Below, one piece after another: positions 8,922 through 17,903 of a stretch of 38,152 bases of DNA. Each line of letters begins with the position of its first letter. The stretch's first letter is position 1. Made by a program: the position numbers and the translations under genes. Below the pieces are notes generated by a model. The model was not told where the DNA came from. It worked only from the letters and a program-made list of their open reading frames with translations, and did not search any database. Source of the stretch: an uncultured Flavobacteriales bacterium (GTDB lineage Bacteria; Bacteroidota; Bacteroidia; Flavobacteriales_D; Parvicellaceae); assembly GCA_943787725.1 (NCBI GenBank), contig CALSNM010000025.1:1-38152 (forward strand). Direction: 5' to 3'.

Positions 8922-9404
8922 CTAAAAATTCGGAATAGGTATATCTAAAGGAGGACTAAATAAGAAGGTAATCTGGGTATTTGATAATTCAATCTCCACG
9001 GTTGTTTTTAATCCTTCATTATTTTTTGCTGAAACATAAATAAAAGAAGCTTCAGTAGTCATCTGATATGATTCAGGCAGTATTAATTTGTCTTTCAATT
9101 GTTTGAAAAATTCTTTCGCCTCTTTTTCTGTGTTAAAACTGTAATTATTCATTGAGGAATAACCTGCAGTCTCTATAAAATTTCGTGTAACATTTGTAAG
9201 TGGGATTTTTGCAGTAGGTAATCCGTTCTCTTTATCCCTTTTAATTAGGTCAATGTTTCCTTCATAAAACTTCTCTGCTGCAGATAGATTCTCTACAAAT
9301 GTTTTATTGAATTTCTTCCAGTTCTTTTTAGAAAACTCTTCGGTTTGTGCTGACAGAGTACTTACTAGTGTAATAATCAATGTGATTAAAAATATTTTTT
9401 TCAT
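8922..9404 (-). CDS. Exported hypothetical protein
   Basis: This 160-residue protein has a clear signal peptide (MKKIFLITLIITLVSTLSAQ, cleavage after Ala19). The mature part contains NWKKFNKTFVENLSAAEKFYEGN, an ETAGYSSMNNYSFNTEKEAKEFFKQLKDKL helix and a beta-rich end (TTVEIELSNTQITFLF), consistent with a small alpha/beta periplasmic domain. I do not recognise the family. It is the most upstream (promoter-proximal) of three short minus-strand genes divided by related repeats, and is preceded at 9434-9453 by a short perfect hairpin. Its presence in the array suggests a cassette passenger gene. Confidence 0.7.
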   Translation of the reverse strand: MKKIFLITLIITLVSTLSAQTEEFSKKNWKKFNKTFVENLSAAEKFYEGNIDLIKRDKENGLPTAKIPLTNVTRNFIETAGYSSMNNYSFNTEKEAKEFFKQLKDKLILPESYQMTTEASFIYVSAKNNEGLKTTVEIELSNTQITFLFSPPLDIPIPNF

Positions 9405-9433
9405 AAACGGTTTTATGTTTTACAACGTGCGTG

Positions 9434-9453
9434 TATATACAGGACTGTATATA
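9434..9453. repeat. Short perfect inverted repeat upstream of the 9404 start
   Basis: TATATACAG (9434-9442) and CTGTATATA (9445-9453) are perfect inverted repeats with a 2-base centre. The element lies 30-50 bases before the start of the minus-strand gene at 9404. It could be an operator, a leader hairpin, or the degenerate end of another cassette-type repeat (it is preceded by ACAACGTGCG and followed by TAACAAC). Confidence 0.4.
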
Positions 9454-9583
9454 ACAACCTTATGGTTTATACTACTTTCGTGACTCGTAAAATTAAGTTT
9501 TTTTATCAAAAAATTCATCCAAAGGGATTGATAAATTTGCAAAATCAGCTGAGGATACATGCTTATAAATCATTGAAAGCAGA

Positions 9584-9742
9584 ATGTTTTATAGAAATAC
9601 GTTATCATTCATAGACATTGTAAAACGTTATCTAAATAATTGTGAATCCTACGAAGAATACGCTAAATTTATCGAGTTAATTGCAGAAGGTAAATCTAGC
9701 CAACGTATTGGTTTTGAGGATCCATTTGATTTCCCATTTTGA
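9584..9742 (+). CDS. Possible 52-residue small protein
   Basis: An ATG at 9584 opens a 52-residue frame with protein-like composition: MFYRNTLSFIDIVKRYLNN, then an amphipathic CESYEEYAKFIELIAEGKSS helix and an aromatic acidic end, GFEDPFDFPF. A stop lies just upstream in frame (9566), and another open frame (from a GTG near 9480) ends close to it, so a longer frameshifted gene is possible. It sits 82 bases before the coiled-coil nuclease-like gene at 9825 on the same strand and could be its first cistron. Function is unknown. Confidence 0.35.
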   Translation: MFYRNTLSFIDIVKRYLNNCESYEEYAKFIELIAEGKSSQRIGFEDPFDFPF

Positions 9743-9824
9743 AAATTGAAAGAAAGCAAAATCACAACATAAATAGATTATGTTGTAACAAGCTAAATTT
9801 CAGTAAATAATAAAAGTAATAGTT

Positions 9825-11021
9825 ATGAATAAGTTGAATATATTTTTCGATCAAATAAAAAGAATTTCCTTTTTGGGTAGAATCTTTAAATGGTCTTCAC
9901 TAAGAAGTCTTTCTTATGAAGCGCTGCAAGAGCTAACAAGTTTAAACAATTCGCATACTAAAATAAACGATGAATTAAACCAAGTAAAAAGCGAAAAGAA
10001 CCTCCTTGAGCAAAAGGTGGCCACCCTAAAAGAGCAAGAAGCAGATTTTAATATGTCTATAACTCGAATTAACACGCAAGTTGAGGCTGAGAAGAATAGA
10101 GTTACTGAGATAGCAGAAAGACTAGCAGCTGCAAATAAAGCGCTTACTAAAGTCAATTCAGACCGTGAACGTGAAATGGAGGAATATCAAAAAAGTATTG
10201 ATAAGTTGAATAATGCGCAAACTTCTTTGGATAAAGAGAAAACAAGAGTAAATGATGCCAGAGTAGAGGAGAAGGAGCAAGAAATGGAAGAAATGAAAAG
10301 AACTTGGCAAAATCACGAGATAGCAGTAGCGGAAGAAATGAAAAGATTGTGTCTAAAACATACCGTTACTTATTTAGATTCTGTTCCATTTAAGGGCACT
10401 CCAGACAATCCAATTGAAATTTGCGATGAGATTATCATCTTTGATGCAAAATCGCCTTCAAACGACGATTTAAATAACTTCCCTAAATACATTAAATTAC
10501 AGGCAGAAAGCGCAAAAAAATATACCAAAAATACCGGTGTTAAAAAGGAGTTGTATCTTGTTATTCCTTCCAATACAGTCAAAGTAATTCAGTCATTTCA
10601 TTACGATATGGGAGAATACGATGTATATGTTATTACAATGGATGCGCTTGAGCCTGTGCTGCTCTCATTGAAAAAAATCGAAGAATATGATTTTGCAGAT
10701 AAATTAAGCCCAGAAGATAGAAGCTCAATTTGCAGAGTGTTAGGTAAGTATGCACACGCTACAAAAAGAAGGGTACAAATAGATCAGTATTTGGCAAACC
10801 ACATGTTGGGGTTATTAAAGTACTCAGAAAATGTATTGCCTGAAGAGTTTCAAGAGTCGGTTACGCAATTTGAAAAAGCCGAAAAATTAAACCCAACCCT
10901 AGAAAAAAGAAGCAAAGAAATCAGCACAGCAAAACTGAAAGATGAATTTGCAAAAATCAATAAAGATGCGTTGATACACGACGAAGAATTTCCGAAAAAA
11001 TTAGGGGAGGTTGATATGTAA
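9825..11021 (+). CDS. Coiled-coil protein with PD-(D/E)XK nuclease-like domain
   Basis: This is a 398-residue cytoplasmic protein. Residues about 30-175 are a long charged coiled coil. Next is a globular alpha/beta domain with KGTPDNPIEICDEIIIFDAKSP (190-211). Pro193-Asp194 followed 13 residues later by Asp207-x-Lys209 on a hydrophobic strand matches the PD-(D/E)XK endonuclease core, as in RmuC and DUF2130 proteins that also carry coiled coils. A strand (KKELYLVIPSN, 245-255), an EYDVYVITMDAL segment and a helical C-terminus (VLPEEFQESVTQFEKAEKL) follow. I do not know a named family for it. The catalytic assignment is an inference from the motif. It converges on the DUF2130 gene, whose stop is about 30 bases away, so both nuclease-like genes share one locus. 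Confidence 0.65.
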   Translation: MNKLNIFFDQIKRISFLGRIFKWSSLRSLSYEALQELTSLNNSHTKINDELNQVKSEKNLLEQKVATLKEQEADFNMSITRINTQVEAEKNRVTEIAERLAAANKALTKVNSDREREMEEYQKSIDKLNNAQTSLDKEKTRVNDARVEEKEQEMEEMKRTWQNHEIAVAEEMKRLCLKHTVTYLDSVPFKGTPDNPIEICDEIIIFDAKSPSNDDLNNFPKYIKLQAESAKKYTKNTGVKKELYLVIPSNTVKVIQSFHYDMGEYDVYVITMDALEPVLLSLKKIEEYDFADKLSPEDRSSICRVLGKYAHATKRRVQIDQYLANHMLGLLKYSENVLPEEFQESVTQFEKAEKLNPTLEKRSKEISTAKLKDEFAKINKDALIHDEEFPKKLGEVDM

Positions 11022-11053
11022 TTAACTAGTCTTGATAAATTATGAAATTCAAT

Positions 11054-12331
11054 TTATTCTTTCCCATTGGATAGCTCATTAAATTTTGTTTTCATTGTAG
11101 GGTTGCCATGAGTTAGTTTCTTAATAGTGAGATCTCCAGCCTTGTTGTTTGCTAAGCGCAGGTTGTTTTCAGAAGATAATAGAGCTTCTTTCGTTTTTTG
11201 AAGGTGCGAAATAGTCTTGTCTATTTCGACAATAGCGGTAGCAAATTTTTTACTGGCTAAATCATAGTTTCTGGCGAATCCTTCTTTAAACGAATTTATT
11301 TTTTCTTCAAAGTTGGTGATGTCCACATTTTGATTTCTCATCAAATTAAGCTCTGCCTTGTATTGCATAGAGTTCATGGCTGCATTACGAAGAAGCGTAA
11401 TAATGGGAATGAAAAATTGAGGACGGATAACATACAATTTTGGGAATTTGTATGAAACATCAACTATTCCGGTGTTGTAAAATTCATTGTCTGATTCTAA
11501 AAGCGATACTAATACCGCATATTCACATTTTTTTTCATTTCGGTCTTTGTCTAGTTTTGCAAAAAAATCTTCATTTTTCTTTTTCGTAGCTGTTTGATCA
11601 TTTTCATTTTTCATTTCAAACATAATAGAAATGATTTCATTTCCAGCGAGATCATTTTCTCTATAAATATAATCTCCTTTAGTTCCGCCACTTGAATTAT
11701 TGTCTTTTTCGAAGTAGGCATTTTGAAAAGCCGTTGCTCGGAGTTTATTGAATTCAGTTTCACAATGTATTTCTAATGTTTCACCAACCATTTTGGTAGA
11801 AAGTTTCTGTTTAAAATCTTTGAGACGCTCAATTTCGTCCTCTTTCATTTTTATAGCCTCATCTTTTGCAATAAGTTTGTTCGTATAAGTCTCTTTAATT
11901 GATTTTTCTTGCAATTGCTTTTCTGATTCCTTCATTTTTAAATCATTTGCAAGATCATCACGTTCTTTCTCTATTTTTCTGGTCGCTTCCGATACGGCAA
12001 GTTTTTTATCAAGCTCTGCCTTCTGAATATTTGCTTTCATCTCTGCAATCTCAGTTTCCTTTTGCGCCAATTTTTCTGCAAGGTTTTGTGCGCTTTGCGC
12101 TTTAAGAGCAATGATTTCATTGTCTTTTTTTGCTAAATCATCCTGTAAAGCGTTTTTCAGGTTTGCTTCCGCTAACCGAATAGCATTTACCTTATCTTTT
12201 TCAGCAAGGTCTAATCTAGTTTGCAACTCTTCTTCAAATTGCTGGTTTTTCACTTGTGCAACTATTTCGGCAAAACCAGCTTCATCAATTTTAAAAGCTG
12301 TGCTGCAGCTAGGGCAAATAATTTCATTCAT
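11054..12331 (-). CDS. DUF2130 protein: coiled coil plus PD-(D/E)XK nuclease-like domain
   Basis: This 425-residue protein starts with a CPSC knuckle (Cys6, Cys9), followed by a coiled coil from about 30 to 185. The DUF2130 core follows: [18 protein letters not shown] (181-198), TKGDYIYRE with Asp220, and [13 protein letters not shown] with Glu239-x-Lys241. That is a complete GD...ExK PD-(D/E)XK signature, so it probably cuts or binds [27 protein letters not shown] and [20 protein letters not shown] are typical DUF2130 segments. The exact cellular role of the family is not established. It is downstream of and probably co-transcribed with the DUF2779 gene (52-base gap), and convergent with the coiled-coil nuclease-like gene at 9825. 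Confidence 0.85.
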   Translation of the reverse strand: MNEIICPSCSTAFKIDEAGFAEIVAQVKNQQFEEELQTRLDLAEKDKVNAIRLAEANLKNALQDDLAKKDNEIIALKAQSAQNLAEKLAQKETEIAEMKANIQKAELDKKLAVSEATRKIEKERDDLANDLKMKESEKQLQEKSIKETYTNKLIAKDEAIKMKEDEIERLKDFKQKLSTKMVGETLEIHCETEFNKLRATAFQNAYFEKDNNSSGGTKGDYIYRENDLAGNEIISIMFEMKNENDQTATKKKNEDFFAKLDKDRNEKKCEYAVLVSLLESDNEFYNTGIVDVSYKFPKLYVIRPQFFIPIITLLRNAAMNSMQYKAELNLMRNQNVDITNFEEKINSFKEGFARNYDLASKKFATAIVEIDKTISHLQKTKEALLSSENNLRLANNKAGDLTIKKLTHGNPTMKTKFNELSNGKE

Positions 12332-12383
12332 ATCGGTTGATTTAGAGTGCTAAATTTACAATAAATAGTTGATGGAATATTTC

Positions 12384-13871
12384 TTATAGTTTATAAAGTA
12401 CAGCTAATATCTCAACCATCGCTAACGTGTCTAATTTGCAATAATCTATTAAGTTCTTTCTTGCAGTTTCAATATCTCCATCAAAATTGCCACTCGCCAT
12501 TTGGGCAAATAAATTACTTGCTGTGCCTCCTTCTTGAATTTCTAAATCACCATAAGATAGGTGGGGAACAAGAGCTGGTAAAACATTCTTAATAGAGTAT
12601 TTCCCTTTCATTTCAGGCGTGTAATACCATTTCTTTTGAAAAGGTGTAGCTAAATCTTTTAGTCGATTAATAATACCTTTTAAGTCTTTTGCGTATTCAG
12701 GAAAAACAGTGCATAGATCATCTAGTTTGCCGCGTTCAAAACCAATGTTGTAGACCAAAATATCCCCAGATGTTCCACATTGCTCTATGAGCTGTTTACA
12801 GAAGTTTCTTCTAGGATCTGTACCATCCGTTTCAGCTAAGTATTCTTTGTGCATTACTTCGCATCCTTTGGTGTTTTGTATGTGCAGAGAATATTGAAAT
12901 ACGTATTGTCCGTAAGGCCTAGTATTGTCAAAAATTGGAACTGCCGGCCCTATTGTTTCAAAATCTAAATAATACAGTGGGTAGTTTAATTCACTTAGAA
13001 AGCCTTGAATAGATTTTTTCTCAATAATAGTTTTGTTTTCTAGCTCACAATCAACTTGCATCCATTTATTGTGACTTAGGTTAAAGTCTTTTGGAATTTG
13101 GTCAAACGTGATTGCCCCTAGCTTGTATAATTCGAATTTCTTTGTTTCGTGCAATCCGCTGATATTGAAAACCGAATAATTGGGAATGTTTTTCCAGCAA
13201 TGACTAGCAAAATCGCATCCATAAGGAGAGTTACAGTGAACACCAATTTCTTGTTCAGGAATAGCGTCTTGTAATAAAATCTTTTTAAAATGTTTAATTT
13301 GATTTGGAAGTCCTGCCAGTCTGGCGTTAATATCATTTATGATTGATTCAGAAACAAACAACCGTTGTATGTCAATTGCACCTTTTCTAACGTATTGATT
13401 GTTTATGTAAGTTATTGAAAAGTCTTTTAAATCGATTCCAGATTTTGTAATTACATAATATTGAAGTGTGCCATCCATTCGGTAAGTATCAGAAACACTT
13501 GTAGAACTTTTAACTTCGTATGCTTTCCAACCATTGTCATCTTTAACCAGTATGTCAACTGCAGCCAAAACACCTTCAAATTGAAAAGCAGCTTCATAAA
13601 TTACGGTCGCGCCATTTTCAATTTCTTGTTGCGTTTGCTCAACTGCTTTTTGAAAATCGTAGTAACTTTCTGGCGTGCAATCCACGCCGCCTGGAAATAG
13701 CTGCGTAGCAAGTTCTCCAATATTTGTTCCTTGATTAAAAATTGCCATAGCTTGATCAGAATATGCATCTGATTCAATACCTAATCTTCTTTTATGTTTA
13801 TTCAGATAAAGAGACTTAGGGCATTTTATACCGCGCATAAAGGTGGATTTTGATAATACATGTTTTTCCAT
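12384..13871 (-). CDS. DUF2779 protein: Cas4/RecB-like Fe-S nuclease fused to DEDD-type exonuclease
   Basis: The start is taken at the ATG at 13871 (MEKHVLSKSTFM); the open frame extends ten codons further to 13901. The product is 495 residues. The N-terminal half is a RecB/Cas4-type nuclease: Cys16 in IKCPKSLYL, Asp106 (AAVDILVK), Glu119-x-Lys121 (AYEVKSS), and a cluster Cys213-x5-Cys219-x5-Cys225 that would complete a [4Fe-4S] site. The C-terminal half is an RNase H-like 3'-5' exonuclease: YYLDFET (Asp303, Glu305), VYNIGFERGKLDDL, and YCKLDTLAM (Asp481). This is the DUF2779 architecture, presumed to act in DNA processing or repair, with biological role not defined. It heads a probable two-gene minus-strand operon with DUF2130. 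Confidence 0.85.
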   Translation of the reverse strand: MEKHVLSKSTFMRGIKCPKSLYLNKHKRRLGIESDAYSDQAMAIFNQGTNIGELATQLFPGGVDCTPESYYDFQKAVEQTQQEIENGATVIYEAAFQFEGVLAAVDILVKDDNGWKAYEVKSSTSVSDTYRMDGTLQYYVITKSGIDLKDFSITYINNQYVRKGAIDIQRLFVSESIINDINARLAGLPNQIKHFKKILLQDAIPEQEIGVHCNSPYGCDFASHCWKNIPNYSVFNISGLHETKKFELYKLGAITFDQIPKDFNLSHNKWMQVDCELENKTIIEKKSIQGFLSELNYPLYYLDFETIGPAVPIFDNTRPYGQYVFQYSLHIQNTKGCEVMHKEYLAETDGTDPRRNFCKQLIEQCGTSGDILVYNIGFERGKLDDLCTVFPEYAKDLKGIINRLKDLATPFQKKWYYTPEMKGKYSIKNVLPALVPHLSYGDLEIQEGGTASNLFAQMASGNFDGDIETARKNLIDYCKLDTLAMVEILAVLYKL

Positions 13872-14047
13872 AGTTGTTCTGTTATTTATTTCAATATACA
13901 ATATATGACCGTAATCTATTTATGTCTTCATATTATAAAGACATTAATATTGGCAAATTTAGTTTGAATGTGCCAATCAATTGCGCTCATTCCAATAATG
14001 TATTAGAATTCGTATATTACCCCTTTCAATCATAATCCACAGCACAA

Positions 14048-15096
14048 ATGCGCCAATTACTTTTACTTGTACCAATAATTCTGTTCTCGGAATGTACGAG
14101 CTCTCAAATAGATCTAAAAAATGAAAAAACTTTGGATAAACAACCTCTTGATAATGCAGTTGAGGCAAAGAAACCCTTGAGTAAATCAGTAAAAACAGAC
14201 ACTATTAGTATTTGTTCATTCAATATTCAATTTTTAGGGCATTTTAAAGCGAGGGATAACAATACACTTTCCAAAATATTGAAGCCATACGATATTGTCG
14301 TTATTCAGGAAATGGTAGCACCTCCAGTATCAGGAACTTTTCCAAGCAATGGACAAAAATACAAGTCAGATGTAGAAAGCAAAGCGTTTGGTGATGCTAT
14401 GCAAAAGCAAGGATTCTCATTACTGGCTATCTACAGAAGATACGGGGCCAACAAAGAACCACGTTAATTCAAGTGCTTCAGAATGGTGGATAACCTTTTA
14501 TAAAGATGAAATAGTTGTTCCGGATAGTTCGCGATATTTTGGTTTCTTAGATACTGCTTTGGCTGGTAGTTTACTTTATGAAAGAGTTCCTTTTTGTCTT
14601 CCTTTTAAATCCATTGATGGGAAAAGTACTTTTTCATTAATATCTCTTCACCTTAAACCGGGCAATGGGGTAGCAGATAGAACGCGTAGGGCAGAGGAGT
14701 TGAAAACCCTTGTTTGAATGGGGAGCTAAGCAGCAGGAAAAAAATAAAGATTTTATTTATTTAGGAGATTGTAATATCTATAAAGAAGGAGAATTTATTG
14801 AATATGAAAAACAAGCTATTTATAGTTTGAATAAGCAATGTTCCAGCACAAACACCAAGCTGTATGAAGATCCTAAAAAGGGAAAACCTTATGACCATGT
14901 GTTTTACACAAATAGCTCAGAAGACGAGATAATCAAGAAGTCCTTTAAAGTGGTTGATTTAATGAAAGAAATACGCACGCTTTATAAGGGAGAACCTTTT
15001 CCTTATGCACCCTACGAACACAACTTGTTCAGAACAAAATTTTCGGATCATGTTCCGATCGCTTTCCAATATATATTGGGAAAGGACACGGATTAA
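14048..15096 (+). pseudogene. Exported EEP-fold endonuclease/exonuclease/phosphatase, two frameshifts
   Basis: Three overlapping frames together encode one EEP (DNase I-like) protein. The ATG at 14048 begins a hydrophobic leader ending at FSEC, a plausible lipobox. SFNIQFLG (catalytic Asn) and VVIQEM (catalytic Glu) are in the first frame, STEDTGPTKNH...SEWW and LISLHLKPGN (His) in the second, and FIYLGDCNIY (Asp/Asn) and FSDHVPI (Asp-His) in the third, so the full catalytic set survives. The first break is near 14410-14416 (one extra base gives GF-HYWLSTEDTG). The second is a TTT run at 14709-14711, where dropping one T reads KTLVEWGAKQQ. Intact motifs suggest sequencing indels rather than decay. 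It is probably a periplasmic or surface nuclease or phosphodiesterase. It points towards the AAA gene on the other strand. Confidence 0.75.
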
Positions 15097-15138
15097 TCAT
15101 TTACAGCTACAAACACCAATTTCTTTTTAATTACTTCC

Positions 15139-16588
15139 TTAGAAAAACTGATTTATACCAAGAGAGTCAAATTTAAGTGATGTAGTGTTTTCTGCCTTGT
15201 CTAACTTCTTCTTAATTGTAAGTGCCCATAATACGAGTTCCATACAAAAAGCCTGATCTTCTTTATCTAGTTCAGATGAATACTCCTTTACTACTGCTAA
15301 TAAAGGAGTTATCTTATTTATGTTTTCGTGAAATTCTTTATCTGTAGCAGTATAGTTTAATTCAATGTAGTTGTTATCAAACCATTCAATAATTTCCGTA
15401 TACGTCGTTTTTACACCCTCTTTTTCCAATTTAGGGATGCTCGGAAATATTTTTTCAAATTGGGTAATTATAGCATTGTCAATAAGCAAGTTTGCAACTT
15501 GATCAGCACCTTCCTGTTCACCTTCATACACCAGTTCTATTTTTCCAGTGATTGAAGGAATAACAGATGCAAAATCCACAAGTCGAATAGCAGTAGTTGC
15601 AGATTCTGTCTCAATTAGACGTAATTTAGCTGCTGCAACAAGATTTTCCATTGCACTAATAGTCATTCGAGCACTAACACCACTTTTTGCATCTACATAT
15701 TCGCTATTTCTCGCTTCAAAGGCAATTTCTTCTAGTAAGTTTTTAGCTATACTGGATATGCTAATTGCAGCTTTGTTTTCTGGAGATATATTTGCCTCCT
15801 GCGCTGTAATCTCTCTTGCAAGTTCAATGGATTTGGGATAATGTGTAAATATTTGAGATCCTATTCTATCTTTTAATGGGGTAACAATGCTACCTCTATT
15901 GGTATAATCTTCCGGGTTTGCAGTAAAGACAAATTGAATGTCTAGTGGCATTCTCAATTGGAACCCTCTTATTTGAATGTCTCCTTCTTGCAGAATGTTA
16001 AATAGAGAAACTTGAATACGGGCTTGTAAATCCGGTAATTCATTCAATACAAAAATGGATCGATTCGCACGTGGTATCATTCCATAGTGCAATACACGTT
16101 CGTCTGAATAAGGGAGCTTTAAAGTTGCTGCCTTTATAGGGTCGATATCTCCAATCAAATCAGAAACATTTACGTCTGGAGTTGCTAATTTCTCAAAGAA
16201 ACGCTCATTTCGATGTACCCATGCAATAGGAGTTGCGTCTCCCAGTTCTGCAATTAAATCGCGCGCAAATTTAGAAATAGGTTGAAAGGGACTATCATTA
16301 ATTTCTGAACCTTTCACAATAGGCATATACTCATCCAGTAGGTCCACCATGCTGCGGGCTATTTTTGTTTTTGCCTGACCGCGAAGTCCTAAAAGATTGA
16401 TATGATGACCCGGCAAGAATGGCTTTTTTTAATTGTGGAACAACAGTGTCTTCATACCCCCATAGTCCTTCAAAAACACTTTGTTTTGATTGTATGCGTG
16501 CAATTAAGTTAGCTTGTAATTCTTCGGTAATTGTCTTTTCCTTGTATCCCGAGTCTATTAGTTCTTTGAATGTAATTTCTTTTTGCAT
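15139..16588 (-). CDS. MoxR/magnesium-chelatase-type AAA+ ATPase, one frameshift
   Basis: The start is the ATG at 16588 (MQKEITFKELIDSGYKEK). The first frame runs to VVPQLKKAILAG and then breaks. The second frame carries the rest: HHINLLGLRGQAKTKIAR (Walker A-like), PRANRSIFVLNELPDL (Walker B-like, with Asn in place of the usual Asp before Glu), QLRMPLDIQFVFTANPEDYTNRGSIVTPLKDR (sensor 1 and arginine region) and a helical lid domain. Removing one C from CCC at 16409-16411 restores ILAGHHINLLGLRG. The reconstructed length is about 482 residues, like BchI/ChlI-type and MoxR ATPases. Five bases upstream ends the VWA gene, so both are one operon. The pair probably acts as an ATP-driven metal-insertion or remodelling complex; the target is unknown. 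Confidence 0.8.
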
Positions 16589-16593
16589 CTTAC

Positions 16594-17736
16594 CTATATT
16601 TTTTTAATTCTATTTTTCTCGTAATCTTCAAAAATCATTTGTCCTAAACCAGAAAGTCCGGTTAAAAATGCTTTTCCTCGATTTTGTGCTGTAAATATTT
16701 CTACAAATTTTCGCAAATAGGGGTCTTGAGCAATCATAAAGGTTGTAATTGGAATTTTTAGTTTTCTCGCTTGCGCTGCTTTGTTTAAGCATTTAGAAAC
16801 GATCATTTCATCTAATCCATTACTATTTTTATAAAACTCTCCTGATGGCAGTTGAATGCAGCTTGGCTTACCATCGGTTATCATAAAAATTTGTTTGTTT
16901 GTGTTGCGCTTTCTTCTCAATATATCCATTGCTAACTCCAAGCCTGCAACTGTATTAGTATGGTAAGGACCTACCTTTAAATAGGGAAGGTCTTTGATTT
17001 TAATTGGCCATGCTTCATTTCCAAAAACAATTATATCGATAGAATCTTTTGGATACTTACGTTTAATTAATTCAACTAAAGCCATCGCTACCTTTTTTGC
17101 TGGAGTAATACGATCTTCTCCATACAAAATCATTGAGTGACTGATGTCAATCATTAAAACAGTACTCATTTGAGCTTTGTGCTTGGTTTCTTCAACTACC
17201 AGGTCATTTTCCGTTAGCCGAAGATCCGATATGCCATTATTTATCTGGGCATTTTTTAGACTTTGGGTCATATCAACCCGGGTTAAATCATCACCAAATT
17301 GAAAAGCACGATTTTCTCCATCTCTCTCATCACCAATACCCATTTTTGTTGTTGCATGATTTCCAAGACCACTTTTCTTTAGTTTACCAAAAATTTGATC
17401 CAATGCATATTCGCGAAGGGCTGACTCCAACTTAGCGGTTAATACATTTTTACCTTTTCCTTTGCCCTTGTTGCCTTCTTCAAAATCAATTTCTTCCTTT
17501 ATATATCCTCGCTTCTTGAGGTCCTCTTCAAAATCTTCCAACGAATATTCATCACTGAATATTTTATATTCAGCGTCCAGAGAATTTAGCCAATCAAAAG
17601 CTTCGTCAATATCTCCCGATGTATGCGTAAGTAATTCTTTAAAAATATCGAATACACGGTCAAAGTGATCTATTTCCTCAGCAACATGCTTACTGATTAT
17701 AAAACCTTTTCGCGAATCAAAACCTCTATTTTTCAT
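16594..17736 (-). CDS. VWA-domain protein, partner of the AAA+ ATPase
   Basis: The start is taken at the ATG at 17736 (MKNRGFDSRKGF); the frame could begin four codons earlier. The product is 380 residues. The N-terminal part (to about 180) is helical and acidic with a Lys/Gly-rich linker (EGNKGKGKGKN). The von Willebrand A domain has a complete MIDAS: DISHS (197-201), a Thr in VGPYHTNT, and FMITDGKPS. This matches the VWA partner (BchD/YehP/CoxE-like) of MoxR/ChlI ATPases. It is cytoplasmic, with no signal peptide. It precedes the ATPase gene by five bases. An 18-base palindrome lies immediately upstream of the start. Confidence 0.85.
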   Translation of the reverse strand: MKNRGFDSRKGFIISKHVAEEIDHFDRVFDIFKELLTHTSGDIDEAFDWLNSLDAEYKIFSDEYSLEDFEEDLKKRGYIKEEIDFEEGNKGKGKGKNVLTAKLESALREYALDQIFGKLKKSGLGNHATTKMGIGDERDGENRAFQFGDDLTRVDMTQSLKNAQINNGISDLRLTENDLVVEETKHKAQMSTVLMIDISHSMILYGEDRITPAKKVAMALVELIKRKYPKDSIDIIVFGNEAWPIKIKDLPYLKVGPYHTNTVAGLELAMDILRRKRNTNKQIFMITDGKPSCIQLPSGEFYKNSNGLDEMIVSKCLNKAAQARKLKIPITTFMIAQDPYLRKFVEIFTAQNRGKAFLTGLSGLGQMIFEDYEKNRIKKI

Positions 17737-17740
17737 TGTA

Positions 17741-17758
17741 TACATCAAGATTGATGTA
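17741..17758 (-). promoter_or_regulatory. 18-base palindrome upstream of the VWA-AAA operon
   Basis: TACATCAAGATTGATGTA is a perfect inverted repeat with 7-base arms and a 4-base centre, ending five bases before the ATG at 17736. Just upstream on the minus strand is CGTACCTTGG (about 17759-17768), which resembles the Bacteroidota -7 element TAnnTTTG with one mismatch. The palindrome would cover the transcription start, fitting an operator or a 5' leader hairpin that hides the start codon. No regulator is encoded nearby. Confidence 0.4.
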
Positions 17759-17903
17759 CCAAGGTACGAAGGTTTTTGTCTGTTTATACTCGAATATTTT
17801 TATTTATTTAAGCTCCAATGGATAAATCGCTTTAACTTTTTGTCAATCAGGTATTCCAAAAATAAATTAATTCACTTCTTTAAGGCTAAGCGATTCAGTT
17901 CGT

